Source: Poriferisodalis sp965198245 (GTDB lineage Bacteria; Actinomycetota; Acidimicrobiia; Acidimicrobiales; Poriferisodalaceae). From it: a stretch of DNA of 64,000 bases. Of this stretch, positions 60,289 through 64,000 are shown one piece after another. Positions within the stretch are counted from its first letter, which is position 1, and each line of letters begins with the position of its first letter. The translations under genes were made by a program, and so were the position numbers. The stretch spans positions 3,968,001 through 4,032,000 of the forward strand of contig NZ_OZ240249.1 of the NCBI RefSeq assembly GCF_965198245.1. Direction: 5' to 3'. The notes under the pieces were generated by a model. It worked only from the letters and a program-made list of their open reading frames with translations. It was not told the DNA's origin and ran no database searches.

Positions 60289-60654
60289 ACAGTTGTACAT
60301 ACGTGCACGTGCGGGCCTTCTGGATGCCGCCGATGCGCTGGGGGTTCATCTCGATGCGGTCGTGCTCGTGGGAGCTCAAGCCGTCTATGCGCACACCAGC
60401 GAGACCGAATTTGTCGTCGACGAGTACACGACCGACGCCGATTTCGCGCTCGGCTCGACAGCTTGCAGCAGGACGATCTGAGCAAGGGGGTGACCGATGA
60501 AGCAATTGCACTACTGGGCTCACTCTTCGGCACCGCCGACGGCCTCGGCGTTCGCATGGCCGTACGCGCTGTCGGAACGCTCGAAGACCCGGACTTCGTC
60601 GCGTCGTCACTTGTAGTTCTCGTCGGCGACTTGCTCCACGAGTTGAAGGCCTGA
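60266..60654 (+). pseudogene. Broken AbiEii-like nucleotidyltransferase (toxin remnant)
   Basis: From ATG 60266 the frame gives VVLVGAQAVYAHTSETEF and EYTTDADFAL, the nucleotidyltransferase GxQ and DxD active-site region. It then stops at 60479-60481 after 71 residues. In another frame, MAVRAVGTLEDPDFVASSLVVL and the following GDLLHELKA match the C-terminal end of such proteins (60463-60654). The middle of the protein is missing, so this is an internal deletion plus frameshift. The antitoxin-like partner upstream remains intact. Without the toxin it may persist as a regulator or anti-addiction gene. Confidence 0.75.
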
Positions 60655-60705
60655 TCGGTTAGGGGGCGTCCAACTAGCGTCCCGTATCCGAACGAGGAGC
60701 AAGGT

Positions 60706-61767
60706 ATGGCTCAGTCGCTCAGATTTGGGATCGTGCACGACTTCCGCTGCCCGCCGGGCAGCGACGTGACGATGCCGCAGGTGTACGCCGAGACGTTCGA
60801 CCAGGTTGTCCATGCAGAGCAGATCGGCATGGAGCTGTGCTGGTTCACCGAGCACCACTTCATGTCCGACGGCTACCTGCCCAACTTCGTGCCGGTGGCA
60901 GGTGCGGCGGCGGCGCTGACCACCACCATGCGGTTCTCCACCGACATCTGCCTCATGCCGTTCCGGGATCCCGTGCGGCTGGCCGAGGACCTTGCCGTGC
61001 TCGACAACGTTTCCGGCGGCCGCATGGAGCTGGGAATCGGCATGGGCTACGCCGCGCACGAGTTCGCCGGTTTCGGCCTGCCGATCAGCCGGCGAGTGTC
61101 GCTGACCGAGGAGGCCATCGAGATCCTGCGCTTGGCGTGGTCGGGCGAGCCGTTCACGTTCGAGGGCAAGCGGTACCGCTACAGCGATCTGCGGGTCACG
61201 CCCGACCCGGTGCAAGACGGCGGTCCCCCGCTGTGGGTGGCAGCCACCAGCGAGGCCGGTGCGCTGCGGGCGGCCCGATTCGACACGAACCTGCTGCCGC
61301 AAGGACCCAAAGCCAAGGTGCTCGAACCATGGAAGGCAGCGCTGGCAGCCGACGGTCGAGACATCGGGGACAAGCGGGTCGGGATCATCCGTGGCGTCTA
61401 CGTGACCGACGGATCGGACCCCGCCGACGACCCGACCTGGGAGGCGATTGCAGCGGCCGAGAAGTACCGGCGCGATGTCTACATCGGCATCATCAAGGCC
61501 AGCGCCGACCACAAGCAGGCCGCTGCCGAACGCTCGGCCCGGACCGGTTCTCGCCAGCCAGATCCGCTCAACCCGCTGGTGTGGACCGCCGGTGACGCCG
61601 ACCACTGCGTTGCCGAGTTGACCACGATGATCCGCGACCACGACGTCACCGACCTGGTCACCTGGGGCGGCCCGCCAGGCTTGCCCCCATCGGTCATGAA
61701 CGACTCGCTGGAGCGCATGGCCCGCGAGGTGATCCCCCGCGTCCGCGCGAACCTTTCCTTGCAGTGA
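60706..61767 (+). CDS. LLM-class flavin-dependent oxidoreductase (paralogue of 7234-8262)
   Basis: 353 residues, ATG at 60706 after GAGGAGCAAGGT, a strong ribosome-binding site. It shows FGIVHDFRCPPGSD, ELCWFTEHHFMSDGYLPNFV (about 45-64), DNVSGGRMELGIGMGYAAHE (about 101-120) and SRRVSLTEEAIEILRLAW. It is clearly the closest relative of the gene at 7234-8262, with about 20 extra residues near position 260 (KASADHKQAAAERS). It is an FMN- or F420-dependent oxidoreductase with unknown substrate. The two copies lie 53 kb apart on opposite strands. Confidence 0.87.
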   Translation: MAQSLRFGIVHDFRCPPGSDVTMPQVYAETFDQVVHAEQIGMELCWFTEHHFMSDGYLPNFVPVAGAAAALTTTMRFSTDICLMPFRDPVRLAEDLAVLDNVSGGRMELGIGMGYAAHEFAGFGLPISRRVSLTEEAIEILRLAWSGEPFTFEGKRYRYSDLRVTPDPVQDGGPPLWVAATSEAGALRAARFDTNLLPQGPKAKVLEPWKAALAADGRDIGDKRVGIIRGVYVTDGSDPADDPTWEAIAAAEKYRRDVYIGIIKASADHKQAAAERSARTGSRQPDPLNPLVWTAGDADHCVAELTTMIRDHDVTDLVTWGGPPGLPPSVMNDSLERMAREVIPRVRANLSLQ

Positions 61768-61800
61768 AGACGACGCACTCGCCGTCGGACGACTGTGCTG

Positions 61801-61888
61801 CGGTGCCTGATCGTCGGCTCGGCGGTGCCTGATCGTCGGCTCGGCGGTGCCTGATCGTCGGCTCGGCGGTGCCTGATCGTCGGCTCGG
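61801..61888. repeat. Four perfect 22-nt tandem repeats
   Basis: The unit cggtgcctgatcgtcggctc then gg is repeated exactly four times (61801, 61823, 61845, 61867) between the LLM gene and the SnoaL-like gene. Units are contiguous, so this is not a CRISPR array. Perfect identity implies recent expansion. Confidence 0.92.
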
Positions 61889-61950
61889 CGGCGATCGAGC
61901 AGCGGCTCGGGGCTTGGCTGGGGTGACCGGTAGTGACTTAGGGTCCGGCC

Positions 61951-62343
61951 ATGGACATTGCTGACCGTCTGGAATTGCACGAGCTGCCGGGCCGCTACGG
62001 CGACATCATCGACGACCGCGATTGGGACCGGCTGGGGACGATCTTCACCGACGATGCGGTGTTCGACCTGACCGATCTGGGTGCGCCCCGGTTGGAGGGA
62101 CTAACGGCGATCCGGGACTTCATGGCCGATGAGGCCGAGCATCCCCGCACCCACACGATGACGAACATCTACGTCAACGAGACCGACGCTGGGGTGGAGC
62201 TGAAGTTCCGGATCCTGGCGCTGATCGGCGGCGGCAAGGTGGGCACCGCCTCGTATCACGACCTCGTGGTGCGCACGCCGAACGGCTGGCGCGTCCAAGA
62301 CCGGATGCTGAAGCACCGCCGCACCCAGGTGTATCCCGACTGA
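61951..62343 (+). CDS. SnoaL-like / NTF2-fold protein
   Basis: 130 residues. The pattern LELHELPGRYGDIIDDRDWD, LGTIFTDDAVFDL, GLTAIRDFM, TNIYVNETDAGVELKFRILA and YHDLVVRTPNGWRVQDRML is the standard SnoaL-like (NTF2 superfamily) cone fold. Members act as small isomerases, cyclases or dehydratases, or just bind hydrophobic ligands. It follows the LLM gene on the same strand with a 183-base gap containing 22-nt repeats. The specific reaction cannot be read. Confidence 0.85.
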   Translation: MDIADRLELHELPGRYGDIIDDRDWDRLGTIFTDDAVFDLTDLGAPRLEGLTAIRDFMADEAEHPRTHTMTNIYVNETDAGVELKFRILALIGGGKVGTASYHDLVVRTPNGWRVQDRMLKHRRTQVYPD

Positions 62344-62376
62344 GTTGTCAACTTCGCTGCGATTGCCCGCCGCTGC

Positions 62377-63243
62377 CTAGTGATGCGCCTCTTGAGGCTG
62401 TTCGCCCCCGCGGAGGCGGCGTTCGAGTCGGCTGAGACCGAACGACAGCACCAAGACGAGGCTGACGTAAATGAACACCAGCACGACGTAGCTCTCACGA
62501 AACCGAAAACTCCCTGCGGCGTACTGCCGAGCCCTCAGCGTCACCTCGCCGACTGCCAGCACCGACAGCAGCGACGAATCCTTCAGAATCGCTATGAAAT
62601 CATTCCCGAGCGGCGGGATCACGGCCCGCATCGCCTGCGGGAAGATCACCCGGCGCAGGGTCGCCCGACGACTCAGCCCGAGGGAAAGACCGGCTTCGGT
62701 CTGCCCACGCGGCACCGACTGCACTCCGCCGCGGAAAACTTCCGCGATGTAGGCGCCGTAGATGATGGCCAGCGCGATCACGCCCCGCCATTCGGTGCTG
62801 ATGCTGCGATTGTCGAAGCCGAGCCAGGCGGCGACGTCGGGAACGACAACCAGCGCCAAGAAGAAGATCAGCGGCAGTATCGGAACGCCCCGGATGAACT
62901 CGATGTACGTACGGGCAACGTTGCGCAATACGACGTTGCGTGAGATCCGGCCCAATGCCAGCACCAGCCCGAGAGCCAACGAGATCACGAATGCGAGCGC
63001 GGTCGTGCGGATTGTGAACCCGATGCCGACGGCGATGCGGTCCCACGCGTCGCGGTAGCGCTCGGTGAACAGCGACAGCCAGCCCAGCCAGCCGACGATG
63101 AGGACGAGCAGCACCGCCCAGTAAGGAAATGATTCGGCGCTGAATCTGGCGCGCCCACCCCCGGGTTGGCTTCGCGTGTGCCCTCGACGCATTCGGCGCA
63201 GCGATCGCACGGTCAGGTGCTCCGCACTGCGCCGAATCGGCAC
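62377..63243 (-). CDS. Polar amino-acid ABC transporter permease (HisM/GlnP type)
   Basis: 288 residues with five to six hydrophobic helices. A His/Glu/Gln/Arg-family permease: IGFTIRTTALAFVISLALGL, TYIEFIRGVPILPLIFFLAL, AYIAEVFRGGVQSVPRGQTE and ASLGLSR followed by RVIFPQAMRAVIPPLGNDFI, which includes the EAA loop that contacts the ATPase. The N-terminal about 45 residues are Arg-rich and cytoplasmic. It works with the solute-binding protein gene immediately upstream (54 bases). The ATPase gene is not in the window and may lie elsewhere. Confidence 0.9.
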   Translation of the reverse strand: MPIRRSAEHLTVRSLRRMRRGHTRSQPGGGRARFSAESFPYWAVLLVLIVGWLGWLSLFTERYRDAWDRIAVGIGFTIRTTALAFVISLALGLVLALGRISRNVVLRNVARTYIEFIRGVPILPLIFFLALVVVPDVAAWLGFDNRSISTEWRGVIALAIIYGAYIAEVFRGGVQSVPRGQTEAGLSLGLSRRATLRRVIFPQAMRAVIPPLGNDFIAILKDSSLLSVLAVGEVTLRARQYAAGSFRFRESYVVLVFIYVSLVLVLSFGLSRLERRLRGGEQPQEAHH

Positions 63244-63297
63244 CGTATCCGCAGTGAGTCCACCGGAACCGCTGCAGACCGACGTCGATGGCTCAGG

Positions 63298-64000
63298 CTA
63301 TTCCCCGTCGTATTCGGGGAATTCGAGATCGTCGTACGTGATGGTGAATGCCCCGCCGAAGTACCGGGAACTGATCTCTTCGAGCGTTCCATCCGCCTTC
63401 ATGTCGGCGAGTGCCTCGTTGATCGGTTCCACCCACTCGCTGCCCTTGGGGAAGATGAATCCGAGCTGGTCCGATGACAGCGACCCGCCGACCAGCTCGA
63501 CCTGGTCGGCGTTTTGGCCGATGTATCCCTGACCGGCAGTCTCGTCGATGATGACGGCATCGATGTCGCCGGCAATCAGCGACTGCACCACGAAGCCGAA
63601 CTCCTCGAAGGGCGCCACCCGGTCTTCGCCAACCAGCTCGACGCCGGTGTCGTAGTTGGTCGTGCCGATCTGAGTTCCCAGCACGAAATTCCCGGCGGCG
63701 AAGCTGGCGGCGTCAACAAAGCGATCTTCGCCTTTGCGCACCATCAGCCGCTGGTCCACATTGATATAGCCATCGGAGAAGTCCACGATCTCTGCGCGTG
63801 CGGCGGTGATGGTGATCCCGTCGGCCGCCATGTCGAACTGCCCATCGGCAACGGCCTGGATCATCGGCTCCCACGGGAAGTTCTCGAACACCGGCGTGCA
63901 GCCGATGCGCTCGCAGATCTCGTCGAGCACCTCGTAATCCCAGCCGGTCGGCTCGCCCGTCTCGGGGTCGAGATAGTTGAACGGCAGGTAGGCATTCTCG
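63298..64000 (-). CDS. Type 3 solute-binding protein of a polar amino-acid ABC importer, C-terminal part (runs off right edge)
   Basis: About 234 codons are visible; the frame is open to base 64000. Family 3 binding-protein features include AYLPFNYLDPETGEPTGWDY near the edge (the ligand-contacting N-lobe), YEVLDEICERIGC, FDMAADGITITAARAEIVDF, GTQIGTTNYDTG and the C-terminal INEALADMKADGTLEEIS followed by RYFGG. It delivers a polar amino acid or related ligand to the permease encoded downstream. The signal peptide lies outside the window. The protein has Asp/Glu-rich ends typical of secreted actinobacterial proteins. Confidence 0.9.
   Translation of the reverse strand, partial: ENAYLPFNYLDPETGEPTGWDYEVLDEICERIGCTPVFENFPWEPMIQAVADGQFDMAADGITITAARAEIVDFSDGYINVDQRLMVRKGEDRFVDAASFAAGNFVLGTQIGTTNYDTGVELVGEDRVAPFEEFGFVVQSLIAGDIDAVIIDETAGQGYIGQNADQVELVGGSLSSDQLGFIFPKGSEWVEPINEALADMKADGTLEEISSRYFGGAFTITYDDLEFPEYDGE

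Noticed and set aside
61801..61888. Four 22-nt repeats considered as a CRISPR array
   Set aside because: Units are directly contiguous with no spacers, and no cas gene is present.

Overview
The window is high-GC actinobacterial-type DNA. Many starts are GTG, and the gene content (F420/flavin luciferase-like oxidoreductases, Baeyer-Villiger-type monooxygenases, an orphan thiolase with a DUF35 partner, DUF222/HNH genes, DtxR, TypA) is what one sees in Acidimicrobiia-like or mycobacteria-like genomes. A marine or sponge-associated actinobacterium is my inference. It rests partly on the eukaryote-like sterol methyltransferase at 35860-36885.

Layout. 1-6.3 kb (minus): a DNA N6-adenine methyltransferase running off the left edge, translationally coupled behind a PLD-SNF2 helicase, a probable phage-defence pair, preceded by a membrane TolB-propeller protein. 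6.4-19.5 kb: accessory metabolism (glutamine-amidotransferase-like hydrolase, two luciferase-like oxidoreductases, a BVMO, thiolase plus DUF35 protein, MFS exporter, carboxylesterase, TypA, beta-lactamase-fold esterase). 19.7-21.3 kb: an ECF sigma factor coupled to a membrane protein. 21.4-26.6 kb: a branched-chain-amino-acid-type ABC importer in which both permeases and one ATPase are fused into one chain, with a relic of an older livG upstream. 26.7-29.9 kb: an orphan molybdenum hydroxylase large subunit and an SDR lacking its catalytic residues. 30-33.7 kb: iron homeostasis (DtxR regulator, Bfd-like ferredoxin, bacterioferritin) split by an HNH gene. 33.8-36.9 kb: a candidate sterol-modification locus (His-box sterol-desaturase-family enzyme, unknown multipass protein, sterol C24-methyltransferase).

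37-47.2 kb (minus) is a decaying tandem array of an unrecognised pair of paralogous secreted lipoproteins (called B and A here): two intact B-A operons, one frameshifted B/A hybrid and one A/DUF3179 chimera. It is followed by a truncated sugar-dehydrogenase lipoprotein, an IS5-type transposase relic and the intact DUF3179 gene. 47.2-58.3 kb: a GT-C-like membrane protein, a second BVMO, and three large secreted or surface proteins (13-repeat TolB propeller with an FnIII-like domain, two-Cache lipoprotein, double propeller with Calx-beta-like repeats). 58.5-60.7 kb: an MttB relic and an AbiEi-like antitoxin/regulator with a palindromic operator and a broken nucleotidyltransferase partner. 60.7-64 kb: another luciferase-like oxidoreductase, a SnoaL-like protein and a polar amino-acid ABC importer running off the right edge.

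Themes. Tandem-repeat slippage is frequent: three 14-nt minisatellites at gene junctions (two making chains of ATGA-coupled five-codon mini-ORFs ahead of a true start), in-frame 15- and 27-nt repeats coding acidic or His-rich linkers, and two long poly-C/G tracts at 5' gene ends. Gene decay by internal deletion is also common (livG, mttB, IS5, lipoprotein copies, nucleotidyltransferase toxin). The candidate sterol locus, the lipoprotein array and the mini-ORF chains are the parts I consider most novel.
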